DNA of 64,000 nt from Algoriphagus vanfongensis DSM 17529. Its GTDB lineage: Bacteria; Bacteroidota; Bacteroidia; Cytophagales; Cyclobacteriaceae. Both the position numbers and the translations under genes were made by a program. The DNA lies in NCBI RefSeq assembly GCF_000429465.1, contig NZ_AUBX01000016.1:340003-404002 (forward strand), in the 5' to 3' direction. Within the stretch, counting starts at the first letter, position 1; each line of letters begins with the position of its first letter. Of the stretch, positions 41,602 to 50,435 are shown in pieces. Under the pieces are notes generated by a model. That model saw only the letters and a program-made list of their open reading frames with translations. It did no database searches and was not told where the DNA came from.

Positions 41602-44600
41602 ATGACACCATTTCGGGTTTTAGTTGGATTTGTTGTGCTGGCTATCATGGGGATAGCGGTGATCCCTATGCTTTCGGTAGATTTGAATCCGAGAGATCGG
41701 GAGCCGGTTTTGACCATTTCGTATGCCGTCCCGCAATCTTCTCCTGAGATCGTCGAAAAATTGGCTACTTCACCACTCGAGGGGGCCTTTTCTCAGCTAT
41801 CCGAACTCAAAAAAATCAATTCCGTTTCGAACTACAACGCAGGAAATATTACCCTGCAGTTTGATAAAAAGGCAGATATGGAAATGAAGAAATTTGAGGT
41901 TTCTTCACTGATCCGCCAGATTCATCCTCAGCTAGATCCCAAGGTGAGTTTTCCGCTGGTGTACCAATCCGCTCAACAGCGAGACGACCGAAAAACCCCA
42001 ATTTTGACCTATTCGATGAATGGGCCATTTGCGGCTTTTGAGATCAAAAAGATAGCGGAGGATTTCATCAAGCCATCTTTGACACGCTACGAAGAAGTAG
42101 AGGAGGTCTCCGTCAATGGCGCTACAGACCTTCAATTGTTTATCACCTTTGATATCCAAAAGCTTCAGGCTTTTGGGCTGAGCCGTGGAGAGCTTTCCAG
42201 TAGAATCTCTCAGGCATTTGGCAGAAGTTTTCCAGGTTCTGTCTTGGATAGTCAGGGCAAAACGCTTTTTGTCCAAGTCGATCGATCACTGGAAGACATG
42301 AGTCAGCTCGAGAATCTCAAAGTCGCTCAGGTCAATTCTCAGGATGTCTTGCTTAGAGACGTCGCCAAGTTGACACTGGAGGAGGCCGAGGCTCAATCTT
42401 ACTTCCGGATCAATGGCAATAACTCTGTCACCATTTCTGTCTTCAATAGAGATGGTGTCAACAAAGTCTTGCTGGCCAAAGATCTGAAAGCTGCTGTGGA
42501 AAGCTCCAAATCCCTGCTCCCTGCTGGTTTTGAGATCACGTTGGAAAATGACGATACGGAGTTTTTGGAAAAGGAACTGGATAAAATCTATCAGCGATCC
42601 GGCCTATCGGTTTTGATTTTGATCGTCTTTATTTTCCTGATCAATCGCAATCTGAAGTATCTCAGCATTCTCTTTCTGGGAATTGTGATCAATCTCAGCC
42701 TTTGTGCGATTATTCTCTATTTCCTCAAAGTTGACATCCATCTCTATTCTCTGGCGGGATTGACGATCAGTTTCGGTCTGATAGTGGACAATGCCATCAT
42801 CATGATCGATCACCTGCATAAGCATAAAAACAGAAGAGTGTTTTTGGCATTGCTGGCGGCTTCTCTGACTACGATTGCTGCCTTGATGATCGTCTTTTTC
42901 CTTCCCGAAGAGGATAGAAAAAACCTGACCGAGTTCTCTATCGTGGTCTCCGTGATGTTGGGGATCAGTTTGCTGATTGCTTTGTTTTTTACCCCGGCAT
43001 TTTATGAGGTCCTTTTTAAAGAGTCAGTCAAAAAAGGTCGAAAACTGAGCATACCCCAACTCAGGAAAAGAGCCATCAATCTTCATCGCTACGAGCGAGG
43101 AATCTCTTGGACAGCCCGCTATCGCAAAACCTTTGTGACCTTCTTAGTATTGCTCTTTGGCTTACCGATATTCTATCTTCCCGCGAATTGGGAAGGTCAG
43201 GAATGGTATAACAAGACAGTGGGAAATACTTTCTACCAAGAGGAAATCCGTCCCTATGTAGATCAGGCTTTGGGCGGTTCGTTTCGGATGTTTGTGAGGG
43301 GAGTTTTCGAAAAAAGCTCTTACCGGGAAGCGACCAAGACGCGGCTTTATGTGAATTGCCGCTTGCCGTTTGGCAATACCTTGGATCAGATGGATTTCAT
43401 CATGCGGGAGTTTGAGGCCTACCTCAAAGATGTGGAGGGAATCGAGCAATTTGAAACTTATGTCACTTCGGGCCAGCGGGGAAGTATTGTGATTACGTTC
43501 GAAGAAGCCTATGAAAAATCCGCTCTTCCTTACCAGCTCAAAGGCAAACTGTCAGTCAAATCCACAGACTGGAGCGGAGCCCAATGGAATGTCTATGGAG
43601 TTGGGCAAGGCTTTTATACAGGGTCTGGCGGAGAAGGATTGATGTCCTATCGGGTGACGATGAAGGGCTACAATTTTGATGAATTGGAGCGTCAGGCCAA
43701 TATTTTGGCAGAGAAACTTCTCAAGCACAAGCGAATTCAAGAGGTCAATACGAATGAACGACTAGGTTGGGGTGATCCAAAAACAGAGGAATTTGTCTTG
43801 CGGCTAGATCAGAATCAAATTGCACTGGGAAAAACCAATCAGTATGAAATCATCACGACCATGCTGGATCTGAGCAAGCCGCAGGGGATGAGCGGTCTTT
43901 TGACTTTGGAAGATCAAAACTATGGCATGGTGATCCGAGAGGCCAATTCGCAAAATTTCAGTCGATTTGACTTGGAGCAGAAAGGCCTGGTAGGAGGAAA
44001 TAATAGAATCTATAAGATCTCGGATTTTGGAGAACTCAAGAAGGAGACGACCACCAACTCTCTCCATAAAGAGGATCGGCAATACATCCGCTCTGTGGCT
44101 TTTGAATACATGGGGTCTGGCAAGTTTGGGAATGAATACCTCGAAGAAGTACTGGAAGAAATGAAGCTCATCATGCCTATCGGCTATACGGCGGACAAGC
44201 AAACCTGGTCATTTAGCTATGACAAAGCGAAAAGGCAGTATTCTTTGATCGCCTTCCTGATCGTGGGTATTTTCATGATCTGTGCTGTTCTCTTCGAAAA
44301 CCTCAAACAGCCAGTTTACATCATTGCCATCATTCCGATCAGTTTTATCGGTCTGTTTTTGATCTTTTCACTCTTCGATTTCTACTTTGATCAGGGTGGC
44401 TATGCGGCCTTCGTGATGCTGGGAGGGTTGGCGGTGAATGCCGGGATTTTCATCATCAACGATCTGAATAATCGTAGTCAGGGAGCTTATAACCGCAATG
44501 TGCTGAAATCTGTAGCAGGCAAAGCCATTCCGATATTGTTGACGATTTTGTCCACTTGTTTTGGATTGATTCCCTTCATCATGGAAGGGCAAAACGAGGT

Positions 44601-44808
44601 TTTTTGGTTTTCCCTAGCTATCGGGACCATTGGCGGACTGGTATTCAGTATGGTTGGAGTGTTTTGGGTACTACCGGTCTTTTTGTGGAGGAAAGAGCTC
44701 GTGAAGTTGCCTTCATCAAGTCAGGTCAAAACCAAAGCAAAGAAAAAGCGAAAACTCTTCTTTTGGAGAAAAAAGAAGAGCTCAGAGGCGAATCAAAATC
44801 AAGGATAA
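41602..44808 (+). CDS. RND efflux permease 2
   Basis: 1068 residues, second RND permease of the same operon and clearly different from the first. TM4 has SFGLIVDNAIIMIDHL, while TM10 reads GLAVNAGIFIINDLNN, so the charged or polar pair seen in proton-relay TM10 of other pumps is partly replaced. The last ~30 residues are a Lys/Arg-rich tail (KTKAKKKRKLFFWRKKK). Two permeases served by one adaptor suggests a heteromeric pump, as in MdtBC; the second subunit may be the less active one in proton transfer. Its end overlaps the convergent muramidase gene by 10 bases. Confidence 0.9.
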   Translation: MTPFRVLVGFVVLAIMGIAVIPMLSVDLNPRDREPVLTISYAVPQSSPEIVEKLATSPLEGAFSQLSELKKINSVSNYNAGNITLQFDKKADMEMKKFEVSSLIRQIHPQLDPKVSFPLVYQSAQQRDDRKTPILTYSMNGPFAAFEIKKIAEDFIKPSLTRYEEVEEVSVNGATDLQLFITFDIQKLQAFGLSRGELSSRISQAFGRSFPGSVLDSQGKTLFVQVDRSLEDMSQLENLKVAQVNSQDVLLRDVAKLTLEEAEAQSYFRINGNNSVTISVFNRDGVNKVLLAKDLKAAVESSKSLLPAGFEITLENDDTEFLEKELDKIYQRSGLSVLILIVFIFLINRNLKYLSILFLGIVINLSLCAIILYFLKVDIHLYSLAGLTISFGLIVDNAIIMIDHLHKHKNRRVFLALLAASLTTIAALMIVFFLPEEDRKNLTEFSIVVSVMLGISLLIALFFTPAFYEVLFKESVKKGRKLSIPQLRKRAINLHRYERGISWTARYRKTFVTFLVLLFGLPIFYLPANWEGQEWYNKTVGNTFYQEEIRPYVDQALGGSFRMFVRGVFEKSSYREATKTRLYVNCRLPFGNTLDQMDFIMREFEAYLKDVEGIEQFETYVTSGQRGSIVITFEEAYEKSALPYQLKGKLSVKSTDWSGAQWNVYGVGQGFYTGSGGEGLMSYRVTMKGYNFDELERQANILAEKLLKHKRIQEVNTNERLGWGDPKTEEFVLRLDQNQIALGKTNQYEIITTMLDLSKPQGMSGLLTLEDQNYGMVIREANSQNFSRFDLEQKGLVGGNNRIYKISDFGELKKETTTNSLHKEDRQYIRSVAFEYMGSGKFGNEYLEEVLEEMKLIMPIGYTADKQTWSFSYDKAKRQYSLIAFLIVGIFMICAVLFENLKQPVYIIAIIPISFIGLFLIFSLFDFYFDQGGYAAFVMLGGLAVNAGIFIINDLNNRSQGAYNRNVLKSVAGKAIPILLTILSTCFGLIPFIMEGQNEVFWFSLAIGTIGGLVFSMVGVFWVLPVFLWRKELVKLPSSSQVKTKAKKKRKLFFWRKKKSSEANQNQG

Positions 44809-45998
44809 ATCAAATATTTTTTCCGCATCTCTTTGTATTGACTCAAGCCAGGTTCCCAGCTTGCTCTGATTTCTTCTTCCGAAACACCCGAGATGATTTG
44901 CTGACGAAAGTCTCCAGTTCCGATCAGTTTTTCGATGGTTCCCATTTGATTGCTCAGGCTGGAATCGAAGAACTTCTCTTTGTGTGGATGAGCTTTGTAA
45001 AGCTCCATGATCCATTTGAAATTGATTTGTCCGCTTTTCCGCAATTCATCGGTGTCAAATTCTCTCAAATCTAAACCATAGCAAACTTGGTCCATAAATA
45101 GCGGAGTCTCTGCCATTCCTTTGATCCCCGTAGGAGTGTAAGAAAACTCGTAAATCCCCTTGAGCTCCGGACTTCCCAAAACAGTAAAAGGAGAGTAGGT
45201 GCCCCTTCCATGATTTAGGTATACGCCTTCAAACATGCAAGTGGAAGGATACAAAAGCACTGCCTGCTGGGTGTTGAGATTGGGAGATGGAGGTACTGGG
45301 AGGGTGTATTCCATGTCATGATGATAATTGGCTACCGGAATGATATGCAGTTTGCATTTCACGCCGTCAGTCAGCCAGCCTTCTCCATTAGCCATCTGAG
45401 CAAATTCCGCTACAGTCAAGCCATGCGACATCGGAAGAGGAAACATACCGATTCCCGATTTATATTTCATGTCCAGGATAGGTCCGTCGATGAGATAAGC
45501 GTTGGGATTAGGGCGGTCGAGGATCATCAGTTCCTTTCCGTTGGCTGCACAAGCTTCCATCAATCTGGCCAGCGCATTGATATTGGTATAAAATCTCACT
45601 CCCACATCCTGCAAATCATAAATCAGAATATCCACATCTGCCAAATCTTCTTTGGAAGGCTTGTTTTTCTTGCCATAGAGAGAAATGATCGGAATTCCCG
45701 TTTTGGAGTCTGTTTCGTCGCTTACTTTTTCCCCCGCGCTGACATCGCCTCTGAATCCATGCTCTGGCCCAAAAACTTTGACCACTTGGATTCCCATAGT
45801 CAGCAAGCTATCGACCAGGTGAGTTTTTCCAATGATGGCGGTTTGATTGGCCATGATCGCGACTCGCTTTCCTTTGAGAATCGGTAGGTAAAGCTCAGTT
45901 TGCTCGGCCCCAGTCCGGATAGAAGGGGTTTGTGCCAAAGTCAGTGATGACATGGAGCCAATGAAGCAGAGAATAATAAGGACTCGGAATGGATTCAT
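44799..45998 (-). CDS. Exo-beta-N-acetylmuramidase NamZ-like protein (DUF1343)
   Basis: 399 residues: signal peptide ending LTLAQ, then the DUF1343 fold known from NamZ/YbbC, which removes terminal N-acetylmuramic acid from peptidoglycan fragments. Family blocks are LKGKRVAIMANQTAI, VKVFGPEHGFRGDVSAGE, GIPIISLYGKKNKPS, LIYDLQDVGVRFYT and ILDRPNPNAYLIDGP, all present, including the GPEHGFRG active-site region. Acts in the periplasm in cell-wall recycling. Converges with RND permease 2. Confidence 0.9.
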   Translation of the reverse strand: MNPFRVLIILCFIGSMSSLTLAQTPSIRTGAEQTELYLPILKGKRVAIMANQTAIIGKTHLVDSLLTMGIQVVKVFGPEHGFRGDVSAGEKVSDETDSKTGIPIISLYGKKNKPSKEDLADVDILIYDLQDVGVRFYTNINALARLMEACAANGKELMILDRPNPNAYLIDGPILDMKYKSGIGMFPLPMSHGLTVAEFAQMANGEGWLTDGVKCKLHIIPVANYHHDMEYTLPVPPSPNLNTQQAVLLYPSTCMFEGVYLNHGRGTYSPFTVLGSPELKGIYEFSYTPTGIKGMAETPLFMDQVCYGLDLREFDTDELRKSGQINFKWIMELYKAHPHKEKFFDSSLSNQMGTIEKLIGTGDFRQQIISGVSEEEIRASWEPGLSQYKEMRKKYLIYP

Positions 45999-46173
45999 AT
46001 TTTGGGCTAAAGGTTTTAAAAGGATGAATGTTAGATGGATTTTTAAAATAGCGAGAAAAGTTTTAGTTCGAGTCAGTATTTATTTTCAATCCGCTAAAAA
46101 TAGTTTTGATGGCTTGTCCTATATTTTTAAGATTTCACGACCAATACTTAAAACCCTTTTAACATACCTTTTT

Positions 46174-47364
46174 ATGAAAAACAGTTTGACTCTCTTTTTA
46201 CCAGCATTTGCTTTGACATTTTTTGCTTGTTCTACTTCTTCAGAAAGCGAAACAGGGACCGAAGGGAATCTCTACCAAGAATTTCACTTTGAAGTAGTGG
46301 ACTCGTTGGTTGTTGATGCATTGGAGGTGTTGGTTGCTTTGGATTATAATCCTGAGAATGATACCTATTTGCTGAAGGAGCAACGAGAGGGCAATGTTTA
46401 TGTGGTCAATTCGAAAGGTGAAATTCTGGAGTCGAGAGATTTGGGAGGAGAAGGACCCAATCAAGCCGGGACATTTATGGAAGGAACATTTACAGGAATG
46501 GATGGGTTTGTTTTTAAGGAATTGTCTCCTACTATGGATTTTCATCAGTACGATTCAGACTTTCAGAAAGTAAAAGTTCACCAGGGAGCAGCTTTGGGAC
46601 TCAATGCCTTAGTGATCGATTATTATCGACAAACTTTCGAATACTTGACTATGGAAGGTAAACCCTATCTCTTTGGAGAGGAGATCAATGGCTATGAAGG
46701 CGGGGAAATCAAGGGGGATAAAATCGGGGCTGAGTTTTATGAACGAGCTACTACTGGTTTCTTGATAGACTTGTCGCAGGATTCTCTCCAGAGATTTACT
46801 CTTTTTGCGGATGACTGGAAGGCTAAAAAGGAAGGTGCTTGGATCGGCAATAGCTTGCCTAGCATCTCCTTTGATCACAGCTCTCAGACGGCCTTTGTAC
46901 TACCTTCCAAAGGGAATCAGTTAAGTTTTTACAAATTGGGCAAAAAGGGATTGGTGTTTGAGAAAAGCATCGAACTGCTACATCCAGACCGGGATGATGC
47001 TATCCCCAACCCTGATCAGGACGGATTGACTTATCCAAGTTTAGATAATGTCAGAAATTTGGGGGAATACCAGTTGGTTTCCTTCAATACTGCAGTGCCA
47101 GAGGATATTTTGAATGGCATCAAAGCCAAAGCTGGCGAGGAATATTACCGGGATCCGGAGTTTTCTCAGGCGGTGAAAACCTATAGAAAGGAACGATTTA
47201 TTTTGATTAAAGAAGGGAAGCAAGTTGGAGTGATCAATGGAACTCCCGAGGAAGGCAGAATCAATCTCGGGCTTCCAGATGGAAAAGTTTTGGTCAAGGC
47301 TGGTGAGGGAGAAGAAGAGCGGGATTACAACCTGTTTTATGTGATGAAACTGGTTAGAGACTAG
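46174..47364 (+). CDS. Six-bladed beta-propeller lipoprotein (BF3164-like), copy 1
   Basis: 396 residues starting at the ATG at 46174, where a lipobox (FFACS) follows a short hydrophobic stretch; the longer frame upstream is not credible. Propeller strands are visible as NPENDTYLLKEQREGNVYVVNSKGE and GGEGPNQAG. Adjacent lipoproteins with the same outline in Bacteroides are the BF3164 family (TolB-like propellers) that often sit beside small exported peptides. Function unknown. It has a divergent structure from the second copy at 47421 but a similar layout. Confidence 0.72.
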   Translation: MKNSLTLFLPAFALTFFACSTSSESETGTEGNLYQEFHFEVVDSLVVDALEVLVALDYNPENDTYLLKEQREGNVYVVNSKGEILESRDLGGEGPNQAGTFMEGTFTGMDGFVFKELSPTMDFHQYDSDFQKVKVHQGAALGLNALVIDYYRQTFEYLTMEGKPYLFGEEINGYEGGEIKGDKIGAEFYERATTGFLIDLSQDSLQRFTLFADDWKAKKEGAWIGNSLPSISFDHSSQTAFVLPSKGNQLSFYKLGKKGLVFEKSIELLHPDRDDAIPNPDQDGLTYPSLDNVRNLGEYQLVSFNTAVPEDILNGIKAKAGEEYYRDPEFSQAVKTYRKERFILIKEGKQVGVINGTPEEGRINLGLPDGKVLVKAGEGEEERDYNLFYVMKLVRD

Positions 47365-47420
47365 CTCGATAGCACTTGTTTTTTGCCTAATAGATGAATA
47401 GATTAGGTGAAAATATTTTT

Positions 47421-48533
47421 ATGAAAAAAATCTTTGTTTTACCTTTTTTGAGCCTTTTCGCTTGTAGCACAGCTATTGAAAATCAAGTTTCCAAAACCTA
47501 TGCAATTGAGGAGATTCCGATTTCATCAGAAAAATTACAGATAGAAAAAGTCATTTTGTTGGAAGGAAGTGGAGAAGAATTCCTAGGAGCTGAATTGAAA
47601 ACACTCCTTACCCCTGAAGGTATTTTTGTTTCCAACTATGACCGTCCGGCCTTTATTCATCATTTTGATCGGAAAGGAACGTATTTGGGGCCCATTGTGA
47701 AAGTGGGCGATGGGCCAGGTCAGGTAAAGCGATTTGAAGAGTTTCGGGTGAGCGGTGATTCCCTGCTGGTCAATGTCGGGATGGGAGATCATGAGGAGTT
47801 GGTATATTTTTCCATTTCCGGTCATGAGCAATTGAAAAAGGTTGAGACTGAAGCTTCGGGTTTTTCTTTTTATCCCAATTCTGATGGGACTTTTTGGTTT
47901 TATTCGGGATTGAATAGGGCAGTCGGCGACTATCGACTTCAGCGTCTAGATGCCGAGGGGAAAATCAGCCAGAAGTGGATGTACAATGACTTTTCTGAGT
48001 CTCTGATTCCATTTATGGAAAAGTCTATTTTCGAAGGAGATGAACGATTGCTGGTTCGAGATCCGCTTTTTCCGATAGTAAATCAGATTGGAACAGATAC
48101 ACTAGAGCTAGCCTATCAATTTGACTTTGGGTCTTATTCCTTGCCCGCAGAAATATGGGAAATTGAGGATCCCATGCAATGGTTTGAGCGGATCAACTCC
48201 AATGGTTTTGGAGATCTTAATAAGCTTTTTGAAAATGAAGATTTTTTTGTCGGAGATTTTGTCTTTCAAAGAGATCGAGAGAGAAGCAGGAAATTGCTGG
48301 TGATCAATCGGCGGACAGAAGATGCCCGAATCTATGAAGTGGATGAAGAAAAAGAGCCCCATTATTATTCTCCGATAGCTTTGGAAGGGGATCATTTGCT
48401 ATTTATCGCATATGCTCCGGCACTGATTGAGGTCCTGGAGGAGCTTCCCGCTAGTGATGAAGTCAAAGCTCAATTGAAGGAATTGAAGGAAGAGTCCAAC
48501 CCTGTGATCATCTATGCGAGCTTGGAGAAATAG
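47421..48533 (+). CDS. Six-bladed beta-propeller lipoprotein (BF3164-like), copy 2
   Basis: 370 residues from the ATG at 47421 (an ATG at 47394 adds nine residues before the signal). Lipobox LFACS. The propeller pattern includes GIFVSNYDRPAFIHHFDRKG with GPIVKVGDGPGQVKRFEE, which is the most BF3164/TolB-like part. It starts 57 bases after the first propeller gene and its end overlaps the next gene by 20 bases. Likely surface or periplasmic. Function unknown. Confidence 0.74.
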   Translation: MKKIFVLPFLSLFACSTAIENQVSKTYAIEEIPISSEKLQIEKVILLEGSGEEFLGAELKTLLTPEGIFVSNYDRPAFIHHFDRKGTYLGPIVKVGDGPGQVKRFEEFRVSGDSLLVNVGMGDHEELVYFSISGHEQLKKVETEASGFSFYPNSDGTFWFYSGLNRAVGDYRLQRLDAEGKISQKWMYNDFSESLIPFMEKSIFEGDERLLVRDPLFPIVNQIGTDTLELAYQFDFGSYSLPAEIWEIEDPMQWFERINSNGFGDLNKLFENEDFFVGDFVFQRDRERSRKLLVINRRTEDARIYEVDEEKEPHYYSPIALEGDHLLFIAYAPALIEVLEELPASDEVKAQLKELKEESNPVIIYASLEK

Positions 48534-49023
48534 CCTGATTCTAGTTCTGCTCATCGCGATTTGTTTCCTGCTCGTGCACGTAAACCGAAAAGAAAGTGCG
48601 CAATCTGTACACAAGACGATACATCATTGTACTAGCTGTGATTGGGTTCCCGGAGTCGATGGGAAAAATTTTGAACCAAGCTGGTTTCTTGCAAAATATC
48701 AGATTGTCATTTATTCAAAGAGTCTTGAATGGGACTTGGCTACCTTCAATCTTGATTGGGAAGAGGTAAAGCGTAGGTTTCCTCAGGTTCAATTGGTCTT
48801 TGTATATGGTGGTAAAAGCAAACAAAAACTAGAGGCTTGGATTGTCGAAAAACAATTTTCAGACCCTGTTATATTTGATCCCAAAGGTGATTTTCAGACG
48901 AAAAATATAGAAGGTAACAATACAGGAATCGTGTTTAACCTAAAGGATGGTGAAGTCCAAGGCTTAATGAGTCCTACTTTTGGAGAGGATTATTATTCCT
49001 TTTTGGAGGAAATGACTCGATGA
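48514..49023 (+). CDS. Membrane-anchored thioredoxin-fold-like protein, function unknown
   Basis: 169 residues. The N-terminus has a membrane helix (LILVLLIAICFLLVHV, about 8-23) that may be an uncleaved anchor. A CxxC (Cys39, Cys42) sits in HHCTSCDW right after it. The rest (YQIVIYSKSLEWD, PQVQLVFVYGG, FSDPVIFDPKGDF, NTGIVFNLKDGEVQGL) looks like a redoxin fold in which the usual active-site CxxC after the first strand is missing. It overlaps the propeller gene by 20 bases, so it belongs to the same operon. Similarity to redoxins is weak; I would treat the fold as probable and the function as unknown. Confidence 0.55.
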   Translation: MRAWRNSLILVLLIAICFLLVHVNRKESAQSVHKTIHHCTSCDWVPGVDGKNFEPSWFLAKYQIVIYSKSLEWDLATFNLDWEEVKRRFPQVQLVFVYGGKSKQKLEAWIVEKQFSDPVIFDPKGDFQTKNIEGNNTGIVFNLKDGEVQGLMSPTFGEDYYSFLEEMTR

Positions 49024-49089
49024 TTCAGTTTTTCTAATTTATTAAAATGAGATGTAAGAGTTCGGCGAACATGATCAAAAAACCTCCTG

Positions 49090-50418
49090 TCACTTTTTGT
49101 AAATCGGTACTTTCAGGCCGATGTAGAAATCCGCAGATTGACTAGATTTTGATAGCAAATTGGTCATCAAGGAGCCCGATCCTATCGTAAGAGGGCCTGC
49201 TCTCAGACCAAGTCCCCAATACACTCCTTTAGCATACTCTCTGAAACTTACCGGGCTATAGACACTGATCCATCTAGTTTCGAATCGAGGCGTGATCGTG
49301 AACTGATTGAGAAGCTGGGTAACGGGTATTTCTTGATGCTTTTTGACGGAAAGACTTCCGTGCAGATTGACATAAAACCTCTGTACAACAAGATAGTCTG
49401 CAAACAGCTGTAAGGAGGTTGGCAATGCCAATTTGATATCCTGAATCCGCTCCGTGCCTTCGTAATTGTCTTCCAAAACTTCTTCCAAATCCTTTTCCAA
49501 AAACTCATCGATTGGGACACTTGCATTGGCATCGTATGAGTAGGTGTTGCCAGATTTATAGTTGATGGAGCCCAGATCCATCAGAGATATGCCTACTTGT
49601 AGTTTGTGCCCTTGCAAAGCATAAGGGTCGAGTGTAGACTCGTTCAGTTGGAAAATAAACCCCAGATCGGCTCCAAAACCAGCTTGTAAATCGGAAAAGC
49701 CAATGTCTTCCGAATCAAATCCTGATGTGTATCCATAGTGAAACTGGCCACTGGTATTGATCAGGTCGGTGGAGGAGCTGTATTGAGCACCCAGTACCTG
49801 ACTACTGCCATAGACACCTCCAGCGCCCATTAAATACTTAAGAGTCAAGCCTCCTTTAAGTACATAGTCTCTATCGTCGATTAGAATTCTCCCATAGCTC
49901 AGGCCGATTTCACCCCAGACATGGATCAGTCCGTGGAGGTCTTCCATAGAGAGAGAGAAATCATCGATTTCAGAATTTTCATCGTTGAGAACCTGATAGA
50001 ATTCTCCGCCGATATTGTTGAGATTGAAAAAACCTCTGAATCTGCTACTCAAGGCGATACTATTGTAATCACCAATATTGAGAAGTACCGCAGGCCCTAG
50101 AATGTCCATATTTCCCACAAAGTTGTTTTGATCCTGTGCGTCAATGATCACGTCGTCGTCAAATTGCACTCCATCGTCCAACTTGCTCACATCGGAAAGA
50201 TTGATCGAAGCATAATCATTGGAAACAATTCCGCTGGACGATATTAAGTTGATGTCCAGTTTCAATTTGGAGTCCACTATTCCTGCTGGATTGGTTAGGA
50301 GGAAATTCACCCCGGATCGTCCATCGATGGTCGCTCCCGTGAAGCTTTGGGAAAAAGCTACAGCCGAGAAAAGTGTGAAAGCAGCCACTAAAGCTGTTTT
50401 TTTAAAAAGAAAATGCAT
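49090..50418 (-). CDS. DUF5723 family outer-membrane protein
   Basis: 442 residues: signal peptide (LFSAVAFSQ) followed by FTGATIDGRSGVNFLLTNPA, the start typical of the Bacteroidetes DUF5723 family. The rest alternates strands with turns (ALSSRFRGFFNLNNIGGEF, YGRILIDDRDYVLKGGLTLK), as in a FadL-like outer-membrane barrel, and ends in IGLKVPIYKK. It starts 17 bases after the E1 gene, so cotranscription is likely. Function unknown. Confidence 0.82.
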   Translation of the reverse strand: MHFLFKKTALVAAFTLFSAVAFSQSFTGATIDGRSGVNFLLTNPAGIVDSKLKLDINLISSSGIVSNDYASINLSDVSKLDDGVQFDDDVIIDAQDQNNFVGNMDILGPAVLLNIGDYNSIALSSRFRGFFNLNNIGGEFYQVLNDENSEIDDFSLSMEDLHGLIHVWGEIGLSYGRILIDDRDYVLKGGLTLKYLMGAGGVYGSSQVLGAQYSSSTDLINTSGQFHYGYTSGFDSEDIGFSDLQAGFGADLGFIFQLNESTLDPYALQGHKLQVGISLMDLGSINYKSGNTYSYDANASVPIDEFLEKDLEEVLEDNYEGTERIQDIKLALPTSLQLFADYLVVQRFYVNLHGSLSVKKHQEIPVTQLLNQFTITPRFETRWISVYSPVSFREYAKGVYWGLGLRAGPLTIGSGSLMTNLLSKSSQSADFYIGLKVPIYKK

Positions 50419-50435
50419 GATGTACGTGTAGTGAG

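Noticed and set aside
45952..46173. N-terminal extension of the first BF3164-like lipoprotein
   Set aside because: It would bury the lipobox and runs through an AT-rich intergenic region opposite the muramidase start.
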